From: Sphingobacterium athyrii
GTDB taxonomy: Bacteria > Bacteroidota > Bacteroidia > Sphingobacteriales > Sphingobacteriaceae
Length of the DNA: 64,000 nucleotides
Direction: 5' to 3'
Assembly (NCBI RefSeq): GCF_003071065.1
Contig: NZ_QCXX01000004.1
Location: forward strand, 558,614-622,613
The translations under genes were made by a program, and so were the position numbers. Below the pieces are notes generated by a model, which worked only from the letters and a program-made list of their open reading frames with translations, searched no databases and had not been told where the DNA came from. Of the stretch, positions 54,729 through 64,000 are shown piece by piece. Each line of letters opens with the position of its first letter. Position 1 is the stretch's first letter.

Positions 54729-55499
54729 ATGAAGCATACAATAAAATGGATAGGGATGGCTTTGACAGCCTTTCTTTTGATATCCTTTGCAAAACAACAG
54801 AATAAGCCTACGATTTATCTTATAGGTGATTCGACTGTGAAGAATAGTAATAAGGAGTATTGGGGCTGGGGAACATTGCTTCCTGAACTGTTGGATACTA
54901 CACGTGTCCGAGTAGATAATCATGCGATGGCAGGGCGTAGCACAAGGACATTCGTCAAAGAGGGAAGGTGGGCAAAAGTTGACTCATTGTTTAAACCTGG
55001 TGATTTTTTATTGATTCAGTTTGGCCATAACGAAGGAAGTAAGCCTGATACGAGCAGACAGGGGTATCGCGGTGTACTGCGGGGGATTGGTCAGGACTCT
55101 ATTGTATTGGATTGGGGAAATGGGAAGAAAGAGACCGTACGTACTTACGGTGAAAACCTACGTCGTTTTGTGATTGAAGCAAAGAAAAAGCGTGTAACAC
55201 CGATCTTGTTATCCATGATTCCGCGCAACCAATGGGATGATCAAGGTAAAGTGAAGCGGGCAGATAAGGATTTTGGATTGTGGGCAAAGCAGATCGCGGA
55301 AGAACAGGGCGTCGCTTTTTTGGATCTGAACAGTATTACTGCAGATAAATATGATCGGCTTGGCCCTGAAGCGGTAAAATCCAGCTATTTTCCTGGGGAT
55401 CATACCCATACGAATAAGGATGGCGCGCGCGAAAATGCTTTATCGGTTGTCGAAGGATTTCGTAGGATTAAAAGTCAGCTAATACAATATATTAAATAA
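54729..55499 (+). CDS. Rhamnogalacturonan acetylesterase (CE12, GDSL type)
   Basis: A 256-residue exported SGNH esterase. It has the full catalytic set: LIGDSTVKN with Ser35, FGHNEGSKPD, and DHTHTNKDGA with the catalytic Asp and His. It should remove O-acetyl groups from galacturonic acid in rhamnogalacturonan I so that the lyase and hydrolases gain access. It follows the PL11 gene by 59 bases and is followed 8 bases later by a paralogue of similar size. Confidence 0.92.
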   Translation: MKHTIKWIGMALTAFLLISFAKQQNKPTIYLIGDSTVKNSNKEYWGWGTLLPELLDTTRVRVDNHAMAGRSTRTFVKEGRWAKVDSLFKPGDFLLIQFGHNEGSKPDTSRQGYRGVLRGIGQDSIVLDWGNGKKETVRTYGENLRRFVIEAKKKRVTPILLSMIPRNQWDDQGKVKRADKDFGLWAKQIAEEQGVAFLDLNSITADKYDRLGPEAVKSSYFPGDHTHTNKDGARENALSVVEGFRRIKSQLIQYIK

Positions 55500-55507
55500 T
55501 AAAGAAG

Positions 55508-56287
55508 ATGAAATTGAAATTGTTGCCATGGGCTGCGGTCCTTTTTGCGGTAATCAGCATGTCCTTTTTGGGACAGCAGCATAAACCGACCTTGTTTATT
55601 ATTGGTGATTCCACGGTAAAAAATGGGCAAGGAAACGGTTCAAACGGACAGTGGGGATGGGGAAGTTTTATTGGCCAGTATTTTAAATCGGATAAAATCA
55701 ACGTCAAGAACCGTGCATTGGGAGGGACAAGTACCCGGACATTTTATAACAACCCCAAACTTTGGCAGAAAGTACTGGATAGCATACAGCCGGGTGATTT
55801 TGTGCTTATGCAATTCGGACACAATGATTCAAGTCCCATTGTGGATACGTTGCGGGCTCGTGGAACGATAAAGGGAAATGGTGACGAGTATCAGGAAGTG
55901 TATAATCCATTGTTGAAGCAACATGAAGTCGTGTATAGTTATGGTTTCTATTTGCGACGCTTTGTGAAAAATATTCAAGATAAAGGGGCGACAGCAATTA
56001 TCTGTTCGCCAATTCCGCGCAATGCTTGGGAAGGAAATCAGGTTCGTAGATCAGATTATGCGTTATGGGCTAAGGAGGCTGCGCAACAGGCTGGGGCATT
56101 TTTCATTCCATTACAGGAACTTGTTATTGCTCAGTATGAAACATTTGGAAAAAAGAAAGTAGAAACGGAATTTTTTGATCCGAAGGATGCGACTCACACG
56201 ATTAAAGCGGGGGCCTTGCTAAATGCCAAATTAGTCGCCGAACAATTGAAAGCACAGCCCAAAATCGGGCTAAAGAAATTTATGTAG
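55508..56287 (+). CDS. Rhamnogalacturonan acetylesterase (CE12, GDSL type), tandem paralogue
   Basis: A 259-residue exported SGNH esterase, arranged like its upstream neighbour: IIGDSTVKNG with Ser35, MQFGHNDSSP, and DATHTIKAGA, where the Asp-x-x-His dyad is kept. The sequences differ through most of the length, so this is an old duplication and the two may prefer different acetyl positions. Its stop is one base before the sulfatase start codon. Confidence 0.92.
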   Translation: MKLKLLPWAAVLFAVISMSFLGQQHKPTLFIIGDSTVKNGQGNGSNGQWGWGSFIGQYFKSDKINVKNRALGGTSTRTFYNNPKLWQKVLDSIQPGDFVLMQFGHNDSSPIVDTLRARGTIKGNGDEYQEVYNPLLKQHEVVYSYGFYLRRFVKNIQDKGATAIICSPIPRNAWEGNQVRRSDYALWAKEAAQQAGAFFIPLQELVIAQYETFGKKKVETEFFDPKDATHTIKAGALLNAKLVAEQLKAQPKIGLKKFM

Positions 56288-56288
56288 T

Positions 56289-57884
56289 ATGATGAAACCA
56301 ATATTTACGCTGTGTCTCTTTTTTCTGTTGACACGATTGACCCTGCATGCGCAGCAACGGCCAAATATTGTTCTGATCTTGGCAGATGATATGGGCTATT
56401 CCGATTTGGGTTGTTTTGGTTCTGAAATTCAAACCCCAAATCTGGACAGAATGGCAAAAGAAGGAATTAAGATGACCAACTTTTACAATGCTTCGCGTTG
56501 CTGTCCATCCCGAGCTTCTTTATTGACAGGTTTATATCCACATCAGGCAGGGGTTGGCGATATGATGAATAAGCGTCCTTTTCCAGCTTATCAGGGGTTT
56601 CTAAATAGAACTTCAGTGACTTTGGCCGAACTATTAAAAGGCGCAGGCTACGGAACCTATATGGCTGGGAAATGGCATGTGGGGCAGGAGAAAGAAAATT
56701 GGCCTTTACAACGTGGATTTCAACGGTATTATGGACTGATTGATGGGGCAAACAGCTATTTTGAAAACCGACCTTATCGGCCCAACCAAAAATTGACGAT
56801 AGCCTTGGACAATGAAGCGATTGTTCCGCCAGCAGATTATTATAGCTCGGATGCCTACACGGATTATGCGATGACTTTTATTGGCGAGCATCTAGACACT
56901 AAAAAAGAGAACCCCTTTTTCCTGTACTTAGCTTTTCAGGCTCCACATTGGCCTTTACATGCCAAACCTCAGGATATCGCAAAGTACCGCGGTAAATATA
57001 TGGAAGGATGGGATGCTGTCCGTGAAAGGCGTTTTGAAAAACAGCAGCAGCTGGGCGTACTGCCACCAACGACCAAATTGTCTCCAATGGATACCGCATT
57101 GCGAAAATGGAGCGATTGCAGCTGGGAGGAAAAAGTAAAATGGGATGAGAAGATGGCTGTATACGCGGCGATGGTCGACGAATTGGATCAAAATGTAGGG
57201 CGATTGGTTGATTATCTCCAGTCGAAAGGACAATTGGAAAACACTGTTTTTATCTTCCTCTCCGATAATGGCGCGAGCAATGAAACAATAACCAATACTG
57301 GATTCACGGCTGATATTAGGGCTGCCAATGAATTTCCGGCCAGCCACCCACGTTCTTTTACCGCCTATGGAATAGAAGGTGCCGCGGTCAGTAATACGCC
57401 TTTCAAAAAATTCAAGCATTGGGAGTTTGAAGGAGGCAATGCAACTGGTTTTATCGCCTATGGGCCAAAGTTCCTGCCGCAGGGAAAACAGTTTGATCTA
57501 CCGGCCCATTTGATCGATATCATGCCCACCTTGGCGCAGTGGTCGGGTGCAAACTACCCAAAGAACTACGCCGGTAACACGATCAAACCGATGGAAGGAA
57601 TGTCCCTGCTTCCTATTTGGACGGAAGGACAGCGGTCTGCGAATAGGGAGATTTGTTTTGAACATGAGGGCAATAAAGGGGTGCGCAAAGGAAAGTGGAA
57701 ACTTGTCTCGTCTTACCCTGAAAACAAATGGTATTTGTATGATGTCGAAAAAGATAGGAGTGAAACTATAGACTTATCGGCTACTTTTCCAAAAATATAC
57801 CACGAAATGGTTCAGATCTATGAAAATTGGGCAAAAAGGGTCGGTGTGATACCCTACGAGCAGCTCGCTCAAAAACCTTCATGA
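56289..57884 (+). CDS. Family S1 sulfatase
   Basis: A 531-residue exported sulfatase (signal ending RLTLHAQ; second Met at 56292). RPNIVLILADDMGYSDLG holds the calcium-binding Asp33/Asp34. The sulfatase signature CCPSRASLLTG has Cys71 as the residue to be oxidised to formylglycine (C-x-P-S-R). KWHVG and FLSDNGASN complete the active site. No maturase gene is in the window. A sulfatase in an otherwise pectin-specific run is unexpected; the substrate could be a sulfated rhamnose or galactose polymer. It starts one base after the CE12 stop. Confidence 0.92.
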   Translation: MMKPIFTLCLFFLLTRLTLHAQQRPNIVLILADDMGYSDLGCFGSEIQTPNLDRMAKEGIKMTNFYNASRCCPSRASLLTGLYPHQAGVGDMMNKRPFPAYQGFLNRTSVTLAELLKGAGYGTYMAGKWHVGQEKENWPLQRGFQRYYGLIDGANSYFENRPYRPNQKLTIALDNEAIVPPADYYSSDAYTDYAMTFIGEHLDTKKENPFFLYLAFQAPHWPLHAKPQDIAKYRGKYMEGWDAVRERRFEKQQQLGVLPPTTKLSPMDTALRKWSDCSWEEKVKWDEKMAVYAAMVDELDQNVGRLVDYLQSKGQLENTVFIFLSDNGASNETITNTGFTADIRAANEFPASHPRSFTAYGIEGAAVSNTPFKKFKHWEFEGGNATGFIAYGPKFLPQGKQFDLPAHLIDIMPTLAQWSGANYPKNYAGNTIKPMEGMSLLPIWTEGQRSANREICFEHEGNKGVRKGKWKLVSSYPENKWYLYDVEKDRSETIDLSATFPKIYHEMVQIYENWAKRVGVIPYEQLAQKPS

Positions 57885-57998
57885 CTTCACAGACACCAAC
57901 AGCAATGAAAGCGAAAGAAGGTTCTTTCTGGCCAATAAGATCAGACACTTTCAGAAAAAAAGGGAACTCCCGTTATGAATAATTATAGCAAGAAAAAC

Positions 57999-59153
57999 AT
58001 GAAAATATTTAATACGTATACAGCAACTTTACTGATTGCGTTTTTCCTTTCGGCCTGTTCATCGACGAAAAAAGTAGTCGAACAGAAGAAGGAAATCACC
58101 GCTGGGGATGTACTTCAATCCTTGCAGTTAACCAATCGCTATTTCATGAATAAATGGACAGACACGGGCAAACCCATCTATACCAACCGTTGGCGGCCAA
58201 GTAATATCTGGACCAGAGCCGTTTATTACGAAGGTCTCATGGCACTGTATCAGATTGATAAAAACAATGACTACTACAATTACGCGGTGGATTGGGGAAA
58301 TAAACATGAATGGGGTATGCGCAATGGTGTAGAAACTCGAAATGCCGATGACCAAGCCTGTGGGCAAACTTATCTTGATCTCTATGAGATTGAACAGAAA
58401 CCTGAGCGTATCCAGAAGATTAAAGCGAATATAGATTACATTATCAAATCTGGCAAAGTAGACGATTGGACCTGGATTGACGCGATACAAATGGCTATGC
58501 CAATTTATGCTAAATTGGGTGTAATGACCAAGGATCAAACTTACTTTGATTACATGTATAAAATGTATCATCATTCAAAAACGCAAGAAGGTGGTGGCCT
58601 GTATAACAAGGTCGACAAACTTTGGTGGCGCGATAAGGATTTTGTACCGCCCTATAAAGAACCAAACGGTGAAGATTGTTATTGGTCACGTGGTAATGGA
58701 TGGGTCGTGGCGGCTTTGGTCAGGGTACTTTCGTTAATCCCAGAAAACGAAGTACATCGTGCGGAATATATGGCGGATTATAAAGCCTTGATGGAAGCGC
58801 TTGTTCCTATTCAAAGACCGGATGGATTCTGGAATGTAAGCCTGCATGATCCCACTAATTTTGGCGGGCGTGAAACTTCAGGAACGGCATTATTTGTTTA
58901 TGGTATGGCCTGGGGTATCAATAATGGTCTCCTGGATGCTAAAATATATCGACCTGTTGTAGAAAAAGCGTGGAAAGCAATGACAGCAGAAGCGGTACAC
59001 CCTTCAGGCTTCTTAGGCTATTTACAAGGAACGGGAAAAGAACCTAAAGATGGTCAACCTGTCAGTTTTTCCAGTCAACCGGATTTTGAAGATTACGGTT
59101 TGGGTTGTTTTTTATTGGGGGGTACAGAGGTTTATAAAATGATGTCAAATTAA
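57999..59153 (+). CDS. GH105 unsaturated rhamnogalacturonyl hydrolase
   Basis: A 384-residue lipoprotein (start ATG 57999; ATG 57975 possible) with lipobox FLSAC. The (alpha/alpha)6 barrel has NIWTRAVYYEGLMAL, ADDQACGQTYLDLY and VDDWTWIDAIQMAMP, whose Asp161 is the expected catalytic residue of the YteR/YesR family. It hydrolyses the unsaturated uronic acid left at the end of fragments by the PL11 lyase. The lipid anchor places it in the periplasm-facing or surface membrane, beside uptake. Confidence 0.93.
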   Translation: MKIFNTYTATLLIAFFLSACSSTKKVVEQKKEITAGDVLQSLQLTNRYFMNKWTDTGKPIYTNRWRPSNIWTRAVYYEGLMALYQIDKNNDYYNYAVDWGNKHEWGMRNGVETRNADDQACGQTYLDLYEIEQKPERIQKIKANIDYIIKSGKVDDWTWIDAIQMAMPIYAKLGVMTKDQTYFDYMYKMYHHSKTQEGGGLYNKVDKLWWRDKDFVPPYKEPNGEDCYWSRGNGWVVAALVRVLSLIPENEVHRAEYMADYKALMEALVPIQRPDGFWNVSLHDPTNFGGRETSGTALFVYGMAWGINNGLLDAKIYRPVVEKAWKAMTAEAVHPSGFLGYLQGTGKEPKDGQPVSFSSQPDFEDYGLGCFLLGGTEVYKMMSN

Positions 59154-59203
59154 TCCGATTTATTATAACCGGTCCAACATCAGCCATTGAAAATAATTAT
59201 AAG

Positions 59204-62161
59204 ATGAAAAGGTTATTATTTATTTTTTGTTGTCTTCTGCTTTTATGTGACACTCATGCACAATCGGGTCGGAAGACGCTTAGTTTTAACGCCGATTGGC
59301 GTTATCACATTGGCGATGTAAGCGATGCTTCTGCTACTGAGATCGATGACCGGGAATGGAAACAAGTTGTCTTGCCTCAAGCTTGGAATGAAGATGAAGC
59401 TTTTGCAAAAGCGATACATGACCTTTCTGCAAATATTGTTTGGTATCGGAAGAAATTTCGTATTCCTAAGGGCATTACTTCTGATAAAGTATTTTTAGAA
59501 TTTGAAGGAATTCGCTTTGGGGGAGAGTTTTACCTTAACGGGAAATTTATTGGACGTCATGAAAATGGTGTCATGGCCGCCGGATTTGATCTATCAGATC
59601 TGATTGATCGTGATCGCGAAAATATCTTGGCGATACGCATTGACAATAGCTGGAGCTATCGGGAAAAGGCAACAAACAGTACTTATCAATGGAACGATAA
59701 AAACTTTAACGCCAACTATGGTGGGATCCCGAAAAATGTATTGATCCACTTTGCTTCCAAAATTTATCAGACCCTGCCTTTGTATTCCAATTTAAAGACT
59801 ACGGGTGTTTATGTCTATGCGAAAAATATAAACATCCCTAAAAAGACATTGGACCTTTTTGTTTCTTCGGAGGTGAAAAATGAAACCAATAAATCGAGCT
59901 TAGTCAACTTTGTTGCCGAGGTACATAATGCAGAGGGAAAGTTGGTGAAAACTTTCTCAAAAAAGTTTAATCTCTCTGCGAATCAAACACAACAATTGAC
60001 CATGAACTCAGCCTTGAATCAGGTTAATTTTTGGAGCTGGGGTTATGGCTATCTCTATACGGTTACGACAAAAATCTTACAGGACAATAAAACCATCGAT
60101 GCTGTGCAAACGAAAACAGGGTTTCGAAAAACAGCTTTTAAGAATGGAATGGTGTATCTAAATGATCAAGTTTTGATGATGAAGGGTTATGCGCAACGTA
60201 CCAGTAATGAGTGGCCTGCTGTCGGCTTGTCTGTAGCCCCTTGGTTGAGTGATTTTAGCAATGGGCTGATGGTTAAGAGCAATGCCAATCTTGTTCGTTG
60301 GATGCACGTAACCCCCTGGAAACAGGATGTTGAATCTTGTGATCGCATGGGACTAATGCAAATGTTACCTGCTGGAGATGCCGAAAAAGATACCCAAGGC
60401 AGACGCTGGGAACAGCGGACAGAACTGATGCGTGATGCAATTATTTATTATCGAAACAGTCCCAGTGTTCTGTTTTATGAATGTGGAAATGAGTCCATTT
60501 CTGAGGAGCATATGGCGGAGATGAAAGCCATCCGGGATCAATACGATCCAGCTGGCGGACGGGCAATTGGTTCACGTGAAATGTTGGATAGTAAGCTAGC
60601 TGAATATGGTGGTGAAATGCTATACATCAATAAAAGTGCCCGTCACCCGATGATTGCAACGGAATACATGCGCGATGAAGCCCTACGTAAATATTGGGAC
60701 GAATTGAGCTATCCGTTTCACAAGGATGGTGAAGGTCCGCTTTACAAGGGTGTTGACGCCAGTGACTATAATAGAAACCAAGATAGTTATGTCGTGGAGA
60801 CGGTCCATCGTTGGTGGGAGTATTGGAAAATGCGTCCCGGTACTGGTGATCGCGTAAATTCAGGTGGCGTCAATATTATTTTCTCGGATTCCAATACCCA
60901 TTTTAGAGGAAAAGAAAACTATAGACGCAGTGGCGAGGTAGATGCCATGCGTATTCCCAAAGATGCTTACTTCGCCCATCAGGTCATGTGGGATGGTTGG
61001 ATTGATCCAGATCCAAAGGGATTACATCTTGTTGGCCACTGGAACTATGCTCCCGGAACGAAAAAGGATGTATTAGTCGTCTCCGCTGCTGATCGTGTTG
61101 AATTATCCGTAAATGGCAAGATCCAAGGTGAAGCAGAAAAACGCTATAATTTCCTATACCGTTTTCCAGCGGTTGACTTTGAGACCGGTGTATTGACTGC
61201 GAAATCATTTACGAAAGACGGAAAGTTGTTGAACAAAAAAGAGCTAAGGACAGCCGGCGAACCTTATAAAATCCGTTTGACGGCGCAACATGGTAACAAT
61301 GGTTTATTTGCTGATGGTAACGATATGGTATTGGCGGAAGTTGAAGTGCTCGACAAGAATGGCGTACGTTGCCCGTTGGCATCAAACACGATTGATTTCA
61401 ACTTAGATGGGCCGATGGATTGGCGCGGTGGTATCGCACAGGGACCCGATAATTATATTTTGGCCAAATCACTTCCGGTGGAGGCAGGTATAAATCGTGT
61501 ATTACTTCGTACACAGTACGATAAATCGGGTCGAGTACTGTTGAAGGCGACAGCTAATGGTCTTTTATCAGATTCAGTCGCCTGGACGGTGCAACCTATC
61601 AAAAAGACGGAGAATTATTTTGTAAAAGAATCTACTGAAAATTTACCTTCTTTTTTAGAGCGGGGGCCAAGTCCAGAAAAACCTACTCTGGTACAGCTGA
61701 AAAAAAGCCTTAAAATCCGTGCGGCTACCGCTGGCGCTAATTCAGAGAAGGCAGCACAATCCTACGACGACAATGAACTGTCGGATTGGGTCAATGACGG
61801 ACAGTTGGGCACAGCATGGATAACATACATTTTACAGGAAAAGTCCGACATTGATGAGATCGATCTGAAATTAAATAATTTTAGATCAAGATCCTACCCG
61901 CTACAGATTTTCGTAGACAACAAACTTGTTTTTGATGGAAATACGGATATTACTTTAGGCTACTGTACACTTTCGTTTCCGCGTACTAGGGGCGAAAAGG
62001 TAACCATAAAACTTAAAAATGCGCCTTTTACTGCAAAGGAAAACAAGCAGGTAGAAATGGGCGGTAAAAAGCTTGATGATGGCGTGGCACGTAATGATGC
62101 CAATGCCAAAGGGACCTTGAGCATTATCGAAGCCGATATACATCAGGTGTTGGTTAATTAG
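59204..62161 (+). CDS. GH2 family beta-glycosidase with C-terminal discoidin-like domain
   Basis: A 985-residue exported enzyme (signal ending LLCDTHAQ). The jelly roll has FNADWRYHIGDVSDA, followed by an Ig-like domain and the TIM barrel with acid/base Glu430 in ECGNESIS and nucleophile Glu487 in IATEYMRDEA. A DUF4982-like Ig region (about 640-700) and a carbohydrate-binding-like tail (about 860-985, DEIDLKLNNFRSRSYPLQI) close the protein. Beta-galactosidase or beta-glucuronidase activity on pectic side chains is likely. RhaM follows 38 bases later. Confidence 0.9.
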   Translation: MKRLLFIFCCLLLLCDTHAQSGRKTLSFNADWRYHIGDVSDASATEIDDREWKQVVLPQAWNEDEAFAKAIHDLSANIVWYRKKFRIPKGITSDKVFLEFEGIRFGGEFYLNGKFIGRHENGVMAAGFDLSDLIDRDRENILAIRIDNSWSYREKATNSTYQWNDKNFNANYGGIPKNVLIHFASKIYQTLPLYSNLKTTGVYVYAKNINIPKKTLDLFVSSEVKNETNKSSLVNFVAEVHNAEGKLVKTFSKKFNLSANQTQQLTMNSALNQVNFWSWGYGYLYTVTTKILQDNKTIDAVQTKTGFRKTAFKNGMVYLNDQVLMMKGYAQRTSNEWPAVGLSVAPWLSDFSNGLMVKSNANLVRWMHVTPWKQDVESCDRMGLMQMLPAGDAEKDTQGRRWEQRTELMRDAIIYYRNSPSVLFYECGNESISEEHMAEMKAIRDQYDPAGGRAIGSREMLDSKLAEYGGEMLYINKSARHPMIATEYMRDEALRKYWDELSYPFHKDGEGPLYKGVDASDYNRNQDSYVVETVHRWWEYWKMRPGTGDRVNSGGVNIIFSDSNTHFRGKENYRRSGEVDAMRIPKDAYFAHQVMWDGWIDPDPKGLHLVGHWNYAPGTKKDVLVVSAADRVELSVNGKIQGEAEKRYNFLYRFPAVDFETGVLTAKSFTKDGKLLNKKELRTAGEPYKIRLTAQHGNNGLFADGNDMVLAEVEVLDKNGVRCPLASNTIDFNLDGPMDWRGGIAQGPDNYILAKSLPVEAGINRVLLRTQYDKSGRVLLKATANGLLSDSVAWTVQPIKKTENYFVKESTENLPSFLERGPSPEKPTLVQLKKSLKIRAATAGANSEKAAQSYDDNELSDWVNDGQLGTAWITYILQEKSDIDEIDLKLNNFRSRSYPLQIFVDNKLVFDGNTDITLGYCTLSFPRTRGEKVTIKLKNAPFTAKENKQVEMGGKKLDDGVARNDANAKGTLSIIEADIHQVLVN

Positions 62162-62199
62162 GATTATACTGTAACACTAAAATAGTTTAATAACTCGAA

Positions 62200-62511
62200 A
62201 TGGAGAAAATAGCATTTAAGATGAAATTAAAACCAGGCATGTCTGCGGAGTATCAGCGGAGACATAATGCGATCTGGCCGGAATTAACAGCCTTATTGCG
62301 CGAAAATGGAGTATCTGATTACAGTATTTTTTTGGATGAGGAGACGGATACCTTATTTGCTGTTCAGTATCTTTCAGGGCATTCCTCGCAAGAATTGGGC
62401 AAGGAAGCGATTGTCCAGCAGTGGTGGGATTATATGCATGATATCATGGACGCAAATCCGGATCGTTCCCCAGTTTCGATAAATTTGAAAAAAGTATTTC
62501 ACATGGATTAG
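62200..62511 (+). CDS. rhaM: L-rhamnose mutarotase RhaM
   Basis: A 103-residue cytoplasmic protein, the full length of the family, which interconverts the alpha and beta anomers of L-rhamnose. Visible are MKLKPGMSAEYQRRHNAIWPEL with the active His, YSIFLDEETDTLFAVQY and VQQWWDYMHDIMDANPD. It lies apart from the main rhamnose operon, between GH2 and GH106 genes, as if co-expressed with extracellular rhamnose release. Confidence 0.93.
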   Translation: MEKIAFKMKLKPGMSAEYQRRHNAIWPELTALLRENGVSDYSIFLDEETDTLFAVQYLSGHSSQELGKEAIVQQWWDYMHDIMDANPDRSPVSINLKKVFHMD

Positions 62512-62523
62512 GCCAATTTTAAC

Positions 62524-64000
62524 ATGAAGAAAATCTATATATCACTCGTGCTTGCCTGTAATCTGTTGGCTTTCGGTCGAACGATGGCGCAGGATTTATG
62601 GCCAGCAGTTACCAAAGAAATGAAACCCTGGACGCGTTGGTGGTGGCTCGGTTCAGCGGTGGACAGAACTAACCTCGAACGGGAATTAACCTTGTTTGAA
62701 AAAAGTGGGTTTGGCGGTGTTGAGATAACGCCTATTTATGGTGCAAAAGGGTTTGAATCCAATTATTTGACCTTTCTTTCTCCCCAATGGATGAATATGT
62801 TGGGTGTAACAACAGATAAGGCTAATGCCTTGGGAATGGGGGTAGACATGAATTTGGGAACAGGTTGGCCTTTTGGGGGGGCTCAAATCAAAGAAAAGGA
62901 TGCGGCAACAAAATTGATTCTGGATGAATTTGAATTGAAAAAAGGTGAAAAAATTACTTTCCCTTTGAAACCAAAAGACCCCAAACAACGTTATTTTTTC
63001 CTGCAAGCTTTACGCGCATTTAAATCCGATAATAGCGAAATTAATCTGGATGATTACAGTTCACATACCGATGGAACTTGGGAAGCGCCGACCGACGTAC
63101 GTTTATTGGCTGTATTCTCAGGAAGAACGGGGCAAAAAGTGAAACGTGCAGCCCCTGGTGGCGAGGGGTATACCTTAGACCACCTGGGTAAAACATCTGT
63201 CGCATCTTATTTTAATAGGTTTGCAGAAGTTTTCAATGGAAAACAATTAAATGTCCGCGCATTTTTTAATGATAGCTACGAAGTATATGGCGCGAACTGG
63301 ACAGATGAATTTTTACAATCGTTCGAACGAATAAAGGGATATAAACTGCAGGATAATCTTTTGGATTTTGCAGGAAAGGGAGGAAATGAAAATAAAACAG
63401 CACGTCTAAAATCTGATTATCGTGAAGTTGTAAATGCGTTACTGGCCAACAACTTTTTGATCCCATTTACAGATTTTGCCCATCGCTATCAAGCGATTTC
63501 AAAAAATCAAGCGCATGGATCTCCAGGAAACCTGATTGATTTATATGCCGATACAGATATTCCCGAGTGTGAAACCTTCGGTTCCAGTAGTTTTGCTATT
63601 CCCGGATTAAGACGTGACACTGCCGATATTCGTAATGTAGACCCGGATCCAATAATGGCTAAGTTTGCAACCTCAGCAGCAAATGTGTATGGGAAGAAAT
63701 ATACTTCTTCGGAGACGTTCACTTGGTTGACGGAACATTTTAAAACCTCCTTGTCACAAACGAAACCCGAAGTTGAACAATTATTCCTGGCGGGGGTGAA
63801 TCATGTGTTCTACCATGGGACAACCTATTCGCCTAAAAATGTTCCCTTTCCGGGTTGGTTATTCTATGCGTCTGTTAACTTTGTTCCCCAAAATTCATTC
63901 TGGGATCACCTATCCGGTTTGAACCAATATATTACACGTGTCCAATCCATTCTACAGTCCAGTCGTGCCGACAATGAATTGTTGGTGTATTGGCCCATTT
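62524..64000 (+). CDS. GH106 alpha-L-rhamnosidase (partial, runs off window)
   Basis: The first 492 codons of an exported protein (signal ending GRTMAQ). PWTRWWWLGSAVDRTNLEREL is the family opening in shortened form WTRWWWLGSAVDRTN, followed by GFGGVEITPIYGAKGF. FFNDSYEVYGANWT has Glu253, aligning with Glu451 in DSWECGSQNW of the GH106 at 11098. CETFGSSSF and FYHGTTYSP follow. It lacks the discoidin-like insert of the other copy. The frame is open to the last base. Confidence 0.85.
   Translation, partial: MKKIYISLVLACNLLAFGRTMAQDLWPAVTKEMKPWTRWWWLGSAVDRTNLERELTLFEKSGFGGVEITPIYGAKGFESNYLTFLSPQWMNMLGVTTDKANALGMGVDMNLGTGWPFGGAQIKEKDAATKLILDEFELKKGEKITFPLKPKDPKQRYFFLQALRAFKSDNSEINLDDYSSHTDGTWEAPTDVRLLAVFSGRTGQKVKRAAPGGEGYTLDHLGKTSVASYFNRFAEVFNGKQLNVRAFFNDSYEVYGANWTDEFLQSFERIKGYKLQDNLLDFAGKGGNENKTARLKSDYREVVNALLANNFLIPFTDFAHRYQAISKNQAHGSPGNLIDLYADTDIPECETFGSSSFAIPGLRRDTADIRNVDPDPIMAKFATSAANVYGKKYTSSETFTWLTEHFKTSLSQTKPEVEQLFLAGVNHVFYHGTTYSPKNVPFPGWLFYASVNFVPQNSFWDHLSGLNQYITRVQSILQSSRADNELLVYWPI

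Noticed and set aside
56955..57419. 154-codon open frame on the - strand inside the sulfatase gene
   Set aside because: It is antisense to a conserved sulfatase region; composition looks like a mirror of the coding strand.
46512..64000. Reading the whole locus as an ulvan-degradation cluster because of sulfatase, GH78, GH105 and GH2 genes
   Set aside because: No ulvan lyase family (PL24, PL25, PL28, PL40) is seen, while PL11, two GH28 and three CE12 enzymes point to rhamnogalacturonan. A single sulfatase is not enough, though a sulfated substrate remains open.

Overview
The window comes from the chromosome of a Bacteroidota bacterium, most likely a Sphingobacterium or close relative in the Sphingobacteriaceae (genus is inference). 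The signs are a SusC/SusD pair driven by an ECF sigma factor and a FecR anti-sigma, TAnnTTTG-type promoter boxes, few Shine-Dalgarno sites, moderate-to-low GC, and many exported glycoside hydrolases in long same-strand operons. All genes but one read on the + strand. No tRNA, rRNA, CRISPR array, insertion sequence or phage gene was seen.

Region 1 (1-5336) is a compact, partly overlapping operon. It holds two tandem family III CoA-transferases (the first cut by the window edge), a solute-binding-protein fold with no export signal, a Gfo/Idh/MocA oxidoreductase, a MaoC-type hydratase and a FucP-like sugar/H+ symporter. The mixture of sugar-type and acyl-CoA-type enzymes does not match a pathway I can name; it is the best candidate here for an undescribed catabolic system.

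Region 2 (5469-20296) is an exo-acting pectin block: GH78, GH2, GH106, GH127, an SGNH acetylesterase and a DUF5703 protein. Region 3 (20561-26507) is a complete L-rhamnose catabolic operon: RhaT transporter, aldolase/dehydrogenase fusion, RhaI-type isomerase and FGGY kinase. The mutarotase RhaM is 36 kb away at 62200.

Region 4 (26843-36080) holds a CE12-type esterase, a GH51 with a vestigial GH43-like N-terminus, GH115, a GH43-like enzyme and a second SGNH acetylesterase. This set fits arabinose, glucuronic acid and acetyl decorations of rhamnogalacturonan or arabinogalactan. Region 5 (36539-46414) is a sigma/anti-sigma/SusC/SusD cassette followed by an HExxHxxGxxH metalloprotease and a DUF3347 lipoprotein; it may import peptides rather than glycans.

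Region 6 (46512-64000) holds the backbone-cleaving set: GH2, two divergent GH28 polygalacturonases, a PL11 rhamnogalacturonan lyase, two CE12 esterases, a sulfatase, a GH105 unsaturated uronyl hydrolase, another GH2, RhaM and a second GH106 that runs off the edge. Together regions 2, 4 and 6 would deacetylate, cut and trim rhamnogalacturonan to monosaccharides, and region 3 would burn the released L-rhamnose.

Four intergenic gaps exceed 300 bp and hold most of the unexplained structure: two related hairpin-plus-short-ORF elements (26.6 and 36.2 kb), a palindrome over a likely promoter (28.55 kb), and a set of 11-bp-phased repeats between the divergent polygalacturonases (51.1 kb).
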